Assembly (NCBI RefSeq): GCF_000429465.1
Contig: NZ_AUBX01000009.1
Span: forward strand, 558,001-622,000
Direction of reading: 5' to 3'
DNA: 64,000 bases
DNA from: Algoriphagus vanfongensis DSM 17529
GTDB taxonomy: Bacteria > Bacteroidota > Bacteroidia > Cytophagales > Cyclobacteriaceae
Positions 42,512 through 51,318 of this stretch are shown here, piece after piece (position 1 is the stretch's first letter; each line of letters begins with the position of its first letter). Made by a program: the position numbers and the translations under genes. The notes under the pieces are model-generated. The model worked only from the letters and a program-made list of their open reading frames with translations. It was not told where the DNA came from and searched no databases.

Positions 42512-43033
42512 CTAGAAGTAAATTTGAATTTCTGACTTGACTTTTTTCAACGCAAAAGCAATGGCATCGTTCTTTCGCTCAAGAGACATACTGAAAATAG
42601 CTTTGGCTAGATCCATCCCAGAAGCTTCCTGATCCAAGTTTTGACGGCTGAGATTGACGATGGTCGTGACCTCCTCAACAGCCCGCTTGACCGCCTCCCA
42701 TGTTTCTTCGGAGAAATATACTTGCTGGGAAAAATTATGACTAAACTCCTCTCTCACTTCCTGAAGCAAGACTGAGTGGAGTTCAGATGCCGAAAGACCT
42801 CCGGGGTTTGATCTCCTCACCAAATTATTGGGAGATATCCGCTCCAAGAGCAAACTCAACCGCTCGGCTGCCTGCAATCGAATCGGTAAAATTGTCTGGG
42901 AATTTTGTGTTTTGAGCTCTACAAGCATCTTTTCTCTTTCCTTAGAGATAAAAGAGACCACCACCAAATACATCCCATACAATACCGCCGCAGCAGGTAA
43001 TACAATCTTTAATAAATCAACTAGATAATCCAT
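42512..43033 (-). CDS. hypothetical membrane-anchored protein
   Basis: 173 residues from the start MDYLVDLLKIVLPAAAVLYG at 43033; a longer reading from 43156 is unlikely because it would overlap the divergent Fe-S gene start. One N-terminal membrane helix is followed by a long helical cytoplasmic part (LPIRLQAAERLSLLLERISP). It resembles a conserved Bacteroidota protein of unknown function next to ykvA-like genes. Confidence 0.7.
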   Translation of the reverse strand: MDYLVDLLKIVLPAAAVLYGMYLVVVSFISKEREKMLVELKTQNSQTILPIRLQAAERLSLLLERISPNNLVRRSNPGGLSASELHSVLLQEVREEFSHNFSQQVYFSEETWEAVKRAVEEVTTIVNLSRQNLDQEASGMDLAKAIFSMSLERKNDAIAFALKKVKSEIQIYF

Positions 43034-43143
43034 AGAAACTAAATAAAGCCGAATATCCAAAATTAATTCGTCCTTGAAAACCGAAGAAGCTGTAAATTTG
43101 AAATTGAAACGAACCAATTTCCTGCCAAATTCATTCGGATTGC

Positions 43144-43458
43144 ATGCTGATACCAATTACCATCACAGAAAAAGCAGAAACTGAGATCAAAAACATCATG
43201 ACTCACAAAAATATTCCTTCAGACTACTCCCTCCGGGTCGGTGTCAAAGGAGGTGGCTGTGGGGGCATGTCTTATGCTTTAGGATTTGACAAAGCCAAAG
43301 AAGGCGATCAAGAATTTGTGTTGCAGGATATTCCGGTTTTGATCGAAAAAAGACATGTCATGTTTTTGATGGGGATGCAGATAGACTTTTTTGAAGGGGA
43401 TGAAGCAAGAGGATTTACTTTTGTGAATCCTGATCTACCTAAAAGACACGATTTGTGA
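43144..43458 (+). CDS. HesB/IscA-like protein lacking the C-terminal cysteines
   Basis: A 104-residue A-type carrier homologue: ITITEKAETEIKNIMTHKNI and VKGGGCGGMSYALGFD, with the first ligand Cys. It ends GFTFVNPDLPKRHDL without the CGC motif that its paralogue at 29564-29890 has. It cannot ligate a cluster in the usual way and may have a scaffold or regulatory role. Confidence 0.85.
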   Translation: MLIPITITEKAETEIKNIMTHKNIPSDYSLRVGVKGGGCGGMSYALGFDKAKEGDQEFVLQDIPVLIEKRHVMFLMGMQIDFFEGDEARGFTFVNPDLPKRHDL

Positions 43459-43491
43459 TATTTTAGTAGCTTGTAGTAAAATCCACAGGCT

Positions 43492-43992
43492 ATGAAAAAG
43501 TTTCTATCGCTGATCACACTCGTCTTTCTTTGTTTCGCTGCATTAGCTCAGGAAGTAAAAACGCTCAAAGAGGGTGAAAAACCAGCTAATGGGAATATCC
43601 AAGATCTAGGATGGGTCGTCGGGTACTGGGCAGGACCAGGATTAGGTGGTGAATGCGAAGAAGTATGGCTACCGGCCAAAGACGGCCAGATGATGGGAAC
43701 TTTTCGATTTTGGAACGAAGGAAAGTTACTTTTTTCAGAGTTTTTTCATCTCATCCAAGACGGTGAAAGTCTTACCCTCAAACTCAAACACTTCGGAGCT
43801 GATCTTTCCGGATGGGAAGAGAAGGAAGAATGGGTCGAATTCAAACTCATAGAAATGGGCGAAAATGTACTTTATCTCGATGGATTGACGATGGAAAGAA
43901 AAGGCGATCAAATGAATGTCTGGGTGAGTATGGGTTCAAAAGATGGCCAGACAAGTATTGGTGAATTTACGTACACGAAAAAGAATTTTTAG
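43492..43992 (+). CDS. exported DUF6265-family protein
   Basis: A 166-residue protein with a signal peptide (residues 1-19, AALAQ). The mature part is beta-rich and resembles DUF6265: LGWVVGYWAGPGLGGECEEV, MGTFRFWNEGKLLFSEFFHL. The function is unknown. Its 3' end is immediately followed by the transposase-like gene, with no overlap from the preferred start of that gene. Confidence 0.75.
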   Translation: MKKFLSLITLVFLCFAALAQEVKTLKEGEKPANGNIQDLGWVVGYWAGPGLGGECEEVWLPAKDGQMMGTFRFWNEGKLLFSEFFHLIQDGESLTLKLKHFGADLSGWEEKEEWVEFKLIEMGENVLYLDGLTMERKGDQMNVWVSMGSKDGQTSIGEFTYTKKNF

Positions 43993-44002
43993 AAGAGTCC
44001 AA

Positions 44003-44455
44003 ATGTCCGGCACTTTTACCAAACAGATTTTGCATATCACTTTTTCTACAAGGGCCAGAGAAAATCTAATCTTGCAGGAATTTGAGGAACCGCTTTTCTC
44101 CTATATCTCAGGAATTTGCAAGCAGCAAAACTGTGTTCCAATTGCCGTTGGAGGCTATTTGAATCATGTTCACATTCTCTGTCATTTATCAAAAAATATA
44201 GCATTGGCTACTTTGATGGAGCATATAAAAACTCACTCTTCAAAGTTCATGAAGACTCTGTCTCCGAATCTGAACAATTTTTATTGGCAAAATGGCTATG
44301 GAGCATTTTCGGTCAATCCTAGGGATATTGACAAGGTGATAAGCTATATCAAGAATCAAAGGAAGCACCACCAATCCAAGACTTTTCAAGAAGAGTACCT
44401 GGCTTTTTTGAAAGCCTATCAAATTGAGTTTGATGAAAAATACCTTTGGAATTAG
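44003..44455 (+). CDS. REP-associated tyrosine transposase (RAYT, IS200/Y1-like)
   Basis: A 150-residue Y1 HUH-type protein from the start MSGTFTKQILHITFSTRARE. The HUH motif is YLNHVHILCHL near residue 55 and the candidate nucleophile Tyr is in KVISYIKNQRKHHQ. The gene has no IS200-like ends of its own but is followed at once by REP-like palindromes (44460-44631), the hallmark of a RAYT with its substrates. The start at 43943 inside the upstream gene is less likely. Confidence 0.85.
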   Translation: MSGTFTKQILHITFSTRARENLILQEFEEPLFSYISGICKQQNCVPIAVGGYLNHVHILCHLSKNIALATLMEHIKTHSSKFMKTLSPNLNNFYWQNGYGAFSVNPRDIDKVISYIKNQRKHHQSKTFQEEYLAFLKAYQIEFDEKYLWN

Positions 44456-44459
44456 TCTC

Positions 44460-44631
44460 GCTCCTTTGGAGCTATTGGAGAATTTGAAACCTCTTTTCTA
44501 AGGATTCTAGCCCCTTCAGGGCTTTAATAGAATAACATCGAGTTTCCGGTTTTATGCGAAAGTAACTAGGCCTGAAAGGCCTCAATTCCTTAGAAACAAT
44601 TCCTGGATGGTATAAAAAGCCCTGAAAGGGC
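44460..44631. repeat. REP/BIME-like palindromes downstream of the RAYT gene
   Basis: Four short hairpins: GCTCC-TTT-GGAGC (44460-44472), AGCCC-CTTCA-GGGCT (44509-44523), AGGCC-TGAAA-GGCCT (44568-44582) and GCCC-TGAAA-GGGC (44619-44631). The last three share a 5-nt TGAAA-type loop. The second is in the opposite orientation (its complement has TGAAG), as in a BIME. They fill the gap between the RAYT and the next gene. Confidence 0.7.
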
Positions 44632-44645
44632 GGAATTCAAAATTC

Positions 44646-45104
44646 CTAAAGATCCTCAAAACCTGGCTTGACCAAATCCCAAAATTCATCCAAGGCAATG
44701 ATCCTGGGTTTGAGAAAAGCAATCATCTCAGGCCAATCTTTTTCATCCATGACATTGAGTCCATCGACTCTTTTCTCAATTTTAGATACAGTCTGCCCCA
44801 CTTCGTTGCTATGATGCAATGTCCAGCTCCATTCTTCTTGAGTACAGGAAAAAAGAATTTTTTTCAACTGTAGAAAGTGCTCGAAAATCAACTCCTGCAT
44901 CTCTACGTCAGCATGACACACCTCGATTCCGATGGAGACAAATCCCCGCTCGGCTTTCATCCGAAAATAAATATCCTTGATCCCAGTCTTATAGTTGGGC
45001 CAATTGATCCGCATTCCCTGTGCATTAGGAACAGGTTTCATATATTTTCCGAAGGAAATCCAAAACTCCTTCCGAATTCTGGAAGTTTCAGCTCTAGAAT
45101 ACAT
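44646..45104 (-). CDS. DUF4268 domain-containing protein
   Basis: A 152-residue protein: SRIRKEFWISFGKYMKPVPN, INWPNYKTGIKDIYFRM, GFVSIGIEVCHADVEMQELI. This is the DUF4268 fold, found alone or with nuclease-like proteins. The function is not established. It is the last gene of a leftward cluster after folB. Confidence 0.8.
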   Translation of the reverse strand: MYSRAETSRIRKEFWISFGKYMKPVPNAQGMRINWPNYKTGIKDIYFRMKAERGFVSIGIEVCHADVEMQELIFEHFLQLKKILFSCTQEEWSWTLHHSNEVGQTVSKIEKRVDGLNVMDEKDWPEMIAFLKPRIIALDEFWDLVKPGFEDL

Positions 45105-45110
45105 ACTTAC

Positions 45111-45476
45111 TTATTGGTAATCTTCTGGATATTGGATCTGGACAGCCGAAAATTTGACTAAGCCACCCAGCGCTGGACCATGCTTCTTGAGCGTCAGTCG
45201 TATCTGTTTGGTTTCGGGGTACACTTCGAGGATATCTGAAACAATCATGTGGCCCAAATGCTCCAGCAATTTCACTTTCACATCCATTCTGGATTTGATC
45301 AATTGATACAGCTTGGAATAATCTACAGTGGCGCTAAGATCATCTTCCAGCATGGCCTTTTTGAAATCTGTCTCGAGTTCTAGATCTAAGGTAAATCTAT
45401 TACCCAAAACCGTTTCTTCTGGATAAGCTCCATGATAAGCGTGAAACTCAATTCCTTCAAGTGCTACTTTCCCCAT
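45111..45476 (-). CDS. folB: dihydroneopterin aldolase
   Basis: A 121-residue enzyme of folate biosynthesis: MGKVALEGIEFHAYHGAYPE, VDYSKLYQLI, KLLEHLGHMIVSDIL with the catalytic Glu/His region, and QIRLTLKKHGPALGG with the catalytic Lys. Its start codon shares a base with the stop of the DivIVA-like gene (TGATG). Confidence 0.93.
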   Translation of the reverse strand: MGKVALEGIEFHAYHGAYPEETVLGNRFTLDLELETDFKKAMLEDDLSATVDYSKLYQLIKSRMDVKVKLLEHLGHMIVSDILEVYPETKQIRLTLKKHGPALGGLVKFSAVQIQYPEDYQ

Positions 45477-46459
45477 CAGTCAAATTGGTCAAAAAAGGAA
45501 CCAGATTGCTTTTTGGGATCTTCCTCATCCTTTATTCGAGGAGTTTCAGTGGGCACACTTTGCTCAGCCATCTTCTCCTCTTCTAGCTCCTGTTTCTTTT
45601 CAAGTTCTACGACTTCATCCTTCACCGGTTCGGCTTCACTTACTTCAGGCTCCTCATTTTGAATTGATTCCGGCTCAGTCTCTATATCCGGAGTAGAGGC
45701 ATGAGCCTCCAGTTCCAGTTGCTCTTCGATGACCTCCATCTCATCCATAGGACCTTCAGTCTGATTTTCCGGAGCGAATTCACTTTCTACTTCAGCTTCG
45801 ACATGAGCCGTGACGACCTCGGTCAAAGCTTCCAAATTGGCAAACGTGAATTTCTGAGAACGGCTAAGCTCTTCGATTGCTCTCTGGTGTGCTTTGGCAT
45901 CGATGCGCGAAAAATGAGCATCAGAAAGATCGATTTGATTGAGGCTATCTTGAGAGATTCTTCTCAAGCTCTTGACCAAAGCTTCTCTTTGCTCCACCAG
46001 TCCCTCATAGGATCTTACCAGACCTTGCATACTTTCCCTCAGTTCAACGATGGTCTCTTTGGCTTTGGCTTCTGCAGCACCTATAATGACAGCCGCCTGG
46101 GATTCTGCTTTTTGTTTGGCTTCCTGTAGCAGCTGATTGGCATGGGCTGTGGCGTGCTCCGCGGTATGGTTGGCCTCAGAGATGATCTGGTCAGCAGCTT
46201 CATTGGCTTCTTCGATGATGCTCGCTCCTGTGTCTTCTGCCGTTTTGAGTGTCCTGAAGAGTGAATCTTCCACATCCTTCAGTCTTTTGGCTTCTGATTC
46301 CACCTGTTGCAGCTTACTTTTTAGCTCCAGATTTTCTTGGTTCAATGCCTCCACGACTTGACTGACTTCATCCAAAAATGCCGAAACATCTTTCTTTTCA
46401 AATCCTCTAAAAGCAGTCTCAAAAGACTGAGAGCGGATAGCTGCTGGTGTGATTTTCAT
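45476..46459 (-). CDS. DivIVA-domain coiled-coil protein
   Basis: 327 residues from the start MKITPAAIRSQSFETAFRGF. The N-terminal DivIVA motif FRGFEKKDVSAFLDEVSQVV is followed by long coiled coils (residues about 30-180). The last 100 residues are very acidic (Glu-rich, PVKDEVVELEKKQELEEEKM). DivIVA proteins mark curved membrane and organise poles or septa in Gram-positives. The role in Bacteroidota is not known. It overlaps the WD40 gene by 4 bp and folB by 1 bp. Confidence 0.85.
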   Translation of the reverse strand: MKITPAAIRSQSFETAFRGFEKKDVSAFLDEVSQVVEALNQENLELKSKLQQVESEAKRLKDVEDSLFRTLKTAEDTGASIIEEANEAADQIISEANHTAEHATAHANQLLQEAKQKAESQAAVIIGAAEAKAKETIVELRESMQGLVRSYEGLVEQREALVKSLRRISQDSLNQIDLSDAHFSRIDAKAHQRAIEELSRSQKFTFANLEALTEVVTAHVEAEVESEFAPENQTEGPMDEMEVIEEQLELEAHASTPDIETEPESIQNEEPEVSEAEPVKDEVVELEKKQELEEEKMAEQSVPTETPRIKDEEDPKKQSGSFFDQFD

Positions 46460-47379
46460 ATATGTTGGGGTTCTATGATATTCCAAATTGAAATGGTACG
46501 ATCGTCGGAGACAGATATTACATCCTGATTATAGCTACTCCACACGACCTTATTAATACTTGTGCCATGACCGGCATTTCTGGCCTTATCGATGACTTTA
46601 AGAAGTTTTCGGGATTCAATATCCCAGACTTTGATGGATTTATCCATGGAACAGCTGACCAATAATTTGCCATTTTCCTTGAATGAAATATAATTGATCG
46701 CATACATATGCGCCACGATATCCTCACTCAATTCATAGCTGGCACTATCCCAAAACTTCAAATGAGCATCCCGTGATCCACTGACCAAGACTTGCTCATC
46801 AGGCGAATAGGCCAAAGCAAAAACTGAATTACTATGTCCTATTAGATTGGCAATCGGCTGAAAATCTTGATTAAGATCCAAAACTTTAATACTATGATCC
46901 GAAAGCCCAATGGCCAGATGCATTTTTTCCAAGGCAATATCCATGACGCGGATACTTTTGGATGAAAGCTTGATGTGCTTTTGAATAGACTGGCTCGGAA
47001 GGTCCACTACGATCAGCACGCCGTCTCCGGTGCCTACCAGTGCTTTGTCACCGATCACCTTGATGTCAAAAATCGCCTGATCAGTCATTTTAAGAGACCA
47101 AATCTCTTTGTTTTCCTGCAGGTCTATCACATGAATCCCTTCAAAATTATGCCCAATGAGCAACAAATTTCGCTGTGAATCCACCTCCAAGGCATACACG
47201 GAATGTGGCAGTTTCGCGATCAATTTCCCATCTTTGGGATGATCCAGATCCCACTCGACCACCATGCCATCTCCTGCTCCGGTATAAAAAAATCTGGGAT
47301 CAGGTCCCTCCGTCAATGCATAAATGCAATCGTTGTGTCCGGTCAGCGTGTGTGATTTATTAACTTGGATTTTTAACAT
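46456..47379 (-). CDS. WD40-repeat beta-propeller protein
   Basis: A 307-residue protein with about seven WD40 repeats, for example LVSGSRDAHLKFWDSASYEL, SCSMDKSIKVWDIESRKLLK and SVSDDRTISIWNI. It has no signal peptide, so it is probably a cytoplasmic scaffold. Coupling to the DivIVA-domain gene (4-bp overlap) suggests the two proteins work together. Confidence 0.9.
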   Translation of the reverse strand: MLKIQVNKSHTLTGHNDCIYALTEGPDPRFFYTGAGDGMVVEWDLDHPKDGKLIAKLPHSVYALEVDSQRNLLLIGHNFEGIHVIDLQENKEIWSLKMTDQAIFDIKVIGDKALVGTGDGVLIVVDLPSQSIQKHIKLSSKSIRVMDIALEKMHLAIGLSDHSIKVLDLNQDFQPIANLIGHSNSVFALAYSPDEQVLVSGSRDAHLKFWDSASYELSEDIVAHMYAINYISFKENGKLLVSCSMDKSIKVWDIESRKLLKVIDKARNAGHGTSINKVVWSSYNQDVISVSDDRTISIWNIIEPQHI

Positions 47380-47414
47380 ATATTGGCTGTAGCTAAGGAT
47401 CGCCCTTTTGGCCT

Positions 47415-48044
47415 ATGCAAACAAAAATAGAAAAAATTGATACTTCCTCGGCCTTGGCCATTAAGATTATTGAAGACCGGTCGGGTATAGATTTGGATTT
47501 CCTCAGTTTTCGTGAAAAACTCTCCCTTGCCAACATATCTCATGAGCAAAAAAAACAGGAATGGATCACTGCCAGACTAGCCATCAAAGAAGCACTCGAC
47601 CTGATGGCAATCCCCTATCCTGGTTTTTTCAAAGATGAGCACGGCAAGTCGCACTCGATGAGTGGCGGAGGATATGTATCACTCAGCCATACGATGGGTC
47701 TCGCAGGAGCCATTTATCACCGAGATAGTCCTGTAGGTATTGATATGGATTTTGTTCGTGAAAAAATTCTCAGAATAGGCACTAGATTTTTGGATCCCAA
47801 AGAGATTGATTTTCTTCATCATGATCCTGTTCATTATACATTGGCTTGGTCTGCGAAAGAGAGTATTTTCAAGTGTCAGGGAAAAAGAGGTGTTTCATTT
47901 AGGGATAATATCCTCTTGGAGCCATTTACTCCGACAGACACGATCATTCACGGCAAAATCAGAGGCACTGACTATGCAGATCATCACTATCAAATCGAAG
48001 CTAAAATCCTGGGTGATGTCGTCCTCACCTATACTATCTGGTAA
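47415..48044 (+). CDS. 4'-phosphopantetheinyl transferase superfamily protein
   Basis: A 209-residue Sfp/AcpS-type protein: YVSLSHTMGLAGAIYHRDSP, VGIDMDFVREKILRIGTRFL, LAWSAKESIFKCQGKRGVSF. The Asp and Glu metal ligands in GIDMD and WSAKES are present. It converts apo- to holo-acyl carrier protein. It is followed 1 bp later by a redoxin gene. Confidence 0.9.
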   Translation: MQTKIEKIDTSSALAIKIIEDRSGIDLDFLSFREKLSLANISHEQKKQEWITARLAIKEALDLMAIPYPGFFKDEHGKSHSMSGGGYVSLSHTMGLAGAIYHRDSPVGIDMDFVREKILRIGTRFLDPKEIDFLHHDPVHYTLAWSAKESIFKCQGKRGVSFRDNILLEPFTPTDTIIHGKIRGTDYADHHYQIEAKILGDVVLTYTIW

Positions 48045-48045
48045 T

Positions 48046-48621
48046 ATGAAAAGATTAACCCTTCTACTTTTATTTCTTCTGCTTACCCAAGCTATTCGAG
48101 CACAAGGCTTCCAATCGATCGAGCGTATCGACGCAGTCACGGGGAAACAAATGCAGGTAGAAAGCCTCATGAGAGACAAAGCATTGATTCTGATATTTCA
48201 CAGTCTCAAATGTCCCTTTGCAAAAATGTATGAAGAGCGGATCATTCAGCTTCGAAATAGCTATAGCAACAAAGGAATAAACTTTGTACTCGTAAATCCA
48301 GAGTCTGGGGATAGTCCTGATGATCAGAAGGTGCTCAGAGAATATGTCGATGCATCCGACATCAACATGAGCTATCTGATCGATTCTGATTTACAACTGG
48401 TCAAGCAACTCGGCATCACCAAAATCCCGGAAATCATCATCCTGACTCCAGGTGAAAATCAAGCGCAAATAGCCTATAAAGGGGCAATCGACAACAATCC
48501 GCAAGCAGAAGCTTCTGTATCAGAAAAAACGCTAGAGAGAGCCATCAATCAGGTCCTGCGAGGAGAAACTCCCAGTCCGGCGCAAGTCAGAGCTACAGGG
48601 TGTAATGTAAAGGCATTTTAA
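48046..48621 (+). CDS. exported thioredoxin-like/redoxin protein
   Basis: A 191-residue protein from the start MKRLTLLLLFLLLTQAIRAQ, with a signal peptide. The redoxin domain has FHSLKCPFAKMYEERI with a single active-site Cys and LGITKIPEIIILTPG as the cis-Pro strand. It is related to AhpC/TSA-type periplasmic thiol proteins. It converges with the transglutaminase-like gene, with a 4-bp 3' overlap. Confidence 0.82.
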   Translation: MKRLTLLLLFLLLTQAIRAQGFQSIERIDAVTGKQMQVESLMRDKALILIFHSLKCPFAKMYEERIIQLRNSYSNKGINFVLVNPESGDSPDDQKVLREYVDASDINMSYLIDSDLQLVKQLGITKIPEIIILTPGENQAQIAYKGAIDNNPQAEASVSEKTLERAINQVLRGETPSPAQVRATGCNVKAF

Positions 48622-49460
48622 GAATCCAGAATCGCAATTAACTCTTTGATCTCTTGGACTTTTTCAGGTTCACCTAATTTATCAAAAGAGTGCACAAGAT
48701 TTCGAAAACTTCGCAGGATTATTTGTAAATGATCCGTCGGCTCAAAGTATTTAGTCTTCGGTTCTATCTTTAAATGATTAAGATAATTAGACACATCTTT
48801 TTTATTGAAAATCAACCCCTTATTAAAAGCATTGATATAAAAGGTACTGTCTTGGGATTTGTAAGTCAGAACAAACAAATTGGGTAGATTGACTCCATAA
48901 ACTGGCAAACCCAGCTTCTGAGCCACCAGCATGTAAATGGCACATAGAGTAATTGGGTTTCCCTTTTTTGTATCCAACACATTCGAAAGCATGCTGTTCC
49001 CCGGCGAATGAAAATTTTTGGTATTGGCAGAAAATCTCAATGTATTGAAAAGCACATTATTGATAATCCTAATCTGGTCTGAGGGAGGTAAGTCATTTTT
49101 GAATGCTGTCCAAACCTCAAAATAAATCTGATGCATCTCAGCGTTGAGCTTTTCAAATTCCAAATCTGGATACTGGTAGGTATTGATGATCCAGAGGCCC
49201 GTCAGCAAGTCTTTGTTTTCAGAGTTCTTCCAATCTAAAAGCCGGCTTTTCAGCAAGGCAAACTGAAGGTCGTGAACCAAGATCTCGATTTCCTTTTGAA
49301 TTTCCGGGTTAAAGCTATGCTCCCATTTTTCTTCCAAAAAAGGTATAATCCCTACTCCCAAGGAGGTAATCCGGTCTCTCACATGCGTTCTCACTTCCAT
49401 ATCTCCATCATCTAGGAGAGAAACCAAGGCATGCAGTTCACTTTCGGTAAGTTCAGACAT
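48618..49460 (-). CDS. transglutaminase-like (SirB1-type) protein
   Basis: A 280-residue cytoplasmic protein with the Transglut_core2 signature LDTKKGNPITLCAIYMLVAQ then KLGLPVYGVNLPNLFVLTYK near residues 165-205. The Cys and His sites common to the superfamily are only partly visible. The N-terminal part is helical (HEAT-like). Function unknown. Confidence 0.82.
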   Translation of the reverse strand: MSELTESELHALVSLLDDGDMEVRTHVRDRITSLGVGIIPFLEEKWEHSFNPEIQKEIEILVHDLQFALLKSRLLDWKNSENKDLLTGLWIINTYQYPDLEFEKLNAEMHQIYFEVWTAFKNDLPPSDQIRIINNVLFNTLRFSANTKNFHSPGNSMLSNVLDTKKGNPITLCAIYMLVAQKLGLPVYGVNLPNLFVLTYKSQDSTFYINAFNKGLIFNKKDVSNYLNHLKIEPKTKYFEPTDHLQIILRSFRNLVHSFDKLGEPEKVQEIKELIAILDS

Positions 49461-49526
49461 TCAGATGTTTTTGATTATTGAATATAACCAATTTTCAGCA
49501 ACAGGAATTCAAATTGGACTACCCTC

Positions 49527-50000
49527 CTACTCTTCAAGCTGATACCATTTGATACCGGAAAGATTGGCTCTTCTCCCTTCCTGAGTCGGGGCATAGTTTT
49601 TTGAAAGATATTGGACGATCGTCTCTTCATTTTCACCCAAGTCCCAAAGGCCTTGAGTAGTTTGCATCCATACAATCAGTCCTTTCCAATAATCCTCCGT
49701 ACCCCTGTTTTGCTTGATAAGATCTGCGGAGTGGCAGCCTGTACAATTAGCCAATACCATCTGATATCCCTCATCAGCAATCAAGCCAGAGGCTACGTGG
49801 ATACTATCTACGACTTCATCAGAATCTACTTCAATGGGAGCAGTGGGCATACTATCCAATTCTTCAATTTGTTCATCAGACTGAAAATAATCCGGGTTTT
49901 CGCTCCACCACCAAATGCCCACTAGGAGTCCAATTACTGCTAGGACAATTACCAAAATCAAACTTGTGATCAATCGTAGAGATTTTTTGAAATCTTCCAT
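49527..50000 (-). CDS. membrane-anchored monoheme cytochrome c
   Basis: A 157-residue protein with an N-terminal membrane helix (LITSLILVIVLAVIGLLVGI) and a heme-binding CTGCH near residue 86 (VLANCTGCHSADLI). The distal Met may be in IVWMQTTQGL. It lies directly downstream of the sulfite-oxidase-like gene and shares one base with it. It is probably the electron acceptor, as in SorAB sulfite dehydrogenases. Confidence 0.87.
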   Translation of the reverse strand: MEDFKKSLRLITSLILVIVLAVIGLLVGIWWWSENPDYFQSDEQIEELDSMPTAPIEVDSDEVVDSIHVASGLIADEGYQMVLANCTGCHSADLIKQNRGTEDYWKGLIVWMQTTQGLWDLGENEETIVQYLSKNYAPTQEGRRANLSGIKWYQLEE

Positions 50001-51253
50001 CAGCTCACTTTGATTGCAATGCGGTGACAGGCATTATTCAGATATCCCTTTGGATTCCAGCCCGGAACCAACATAGGTTGGGAGATTCCATTCTGATCCG
50101 TAGCCTTTGCCCAAACTTCGTAATATCCCTTTTGAGGAAAATCAATCGTAGCCTGAAAATGCTGCCAAGCCAGACGATTGACAGGTCTGTCCAGTTTGGC
50201 TTTCTTCCAAGTCGCACCGAAATCAATAGATATCTCCAGACTAGCTACCTCCAACTCACCCGCCCAAGCATGTCCTCTTACTTCCAGTTTTCTTCCTTGA
50301 TTGATCATAGCCCCAGATTTGGGATAGGTGATCAGCGATTTGACAGGCATGGATTCGATGATACACATCTGATCTTCTGCCACCTCCTCTCCTGGTGCTA
50401 CAGGCTGACAGGGAACTCTGTAGGATGGTGATTCCATTTTGGATCCATCATGGACACGATCTCTCACAGAAATCCGATTGAGCCACTTGCCTGAAGCAGA
50501 GGCTGGATATCCTCCTGCTACCAATCTCAAGGGATAACCATGAGCCAAAGGAATGTCTTCATCATTCATTGCAAAAGCCAGCAAGGTCTCATCCTGCAGG
50601 GCTTTGGCAAGTGGCACTCCTCTTGAAATCGGCTCTTTGGCGGGATCACCGGACAGATGCTTGTCTGCAGCATGATAGCCTATATACACCGCATTACTAT
50701 TGATCCCTACATCTTCCAGCACATCTTTGAGTCGAATTCCGGTCCATTTAGCACAGGAAACAGCACCCACTTTCCATTGATTTCCACTTGCCGGAGGATA
50801 AAACTCACTCCTACCGTTACCGCCACACTCCAAAGTCAGCTGATAAGTGTATTGTTTGAATTTTGATTTGAGCTCTTGAAGCGTATAGCTTTTGGGACTT
50901 TTTACGGCCTCTCCATCTATGGTCAGAGTCCAAGAATTAACATCAATGTTTTCAGGAATCAGACCATTGTTTCTCACAAACATCTTCGAAGACGGTGTAA
51001 CCGCGTCATCCAAAAGATGCGCAGGTGCTTCCATATTCCAGGGTTTATTATTTAGTACGATCAATTCCTTATTCTTTTTGAATAAAGCGAAAGGATCTGC
51101 GTCCTGAAAAGCCAGAGGTATGTAATCTTTGGGGATGTTTTTTGAAAAAACCAGATCAATCCCAAACAGCGTACAGAGACTTGCAAGGGATGTCTTCTTG
51201 ATGAACTCTCTTCGATTTTTTGGATTCAGTAGGTCTGCACTTGGGTTTTTCAT
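50000..51253 (-). CDS. sulfite oxidase-like molybdopterin-dependent oxidoreductase
   Basis: A 417-residue protein with a Tat-type signal (NRREFIKKTSLASLCTLF). The Moco domain has YQLTLECGGNGRSEFYP with the molybdenum-ligand Cys and GIRLKDVLEDVGI, then AFAMNDEDIPLAHGYPLRLV. The C-terminal Mo-co dimerisation domain follows (EVRGHAWAGELEVASLEISI). The partner is the cytochrome encoded next. It would oxidise sulfite or a related substrate in the periplasm. Confidence 0.9.
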   Translation of the reverse strand: MKNPSADLLNPKNRREFIKKTSLASLCTLFGIDLVFSKNIPKDYIPLAFQDADPFALFKKNKELIVLNNKPWNMEAPAHLLDDAVTPSSKMFVRNNGLIPENIDVNSWTLTIDGEAVKSPKSYTLQELKSKFKQYTYQLTLECGGNGRSEFYPPASGNQWKVGAVSCAKWTGIRLKDVLEDVGINSNAVYIGYHAADKHLSGDPAKEPISRGVPLAKALQDETLLAFAMNDEDIPLAHGYPLRLVAGGYPASASGKWLNRISVRDRVHDGSKMESPSYRVPCQPVAPGEEVAEDQMCIIESMPVKSLITYPKSGAMINQGRKLEVRGHAWAGELEVASLEISIDFGATWKKAKLDRPVNRLAWQHFQATIDFPQKGYYEVWAKATDQNGISQPMLVPGWNPKGYLNNACHRIAIKVS

Positions 51254-51318
51254 GAATTGACAGAAGTGTAATTTTAAGACTTGGGAAAATGCATCCCAAT
51301 GGGAAAATTAAGAAAACA

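Noticed and set aside
46081..46275. Small reading frames opposite the DivIVA-like gene
   Set aside because: They are shadows of the repetitive Glu/Ala-rich coding strand and have no independent support.
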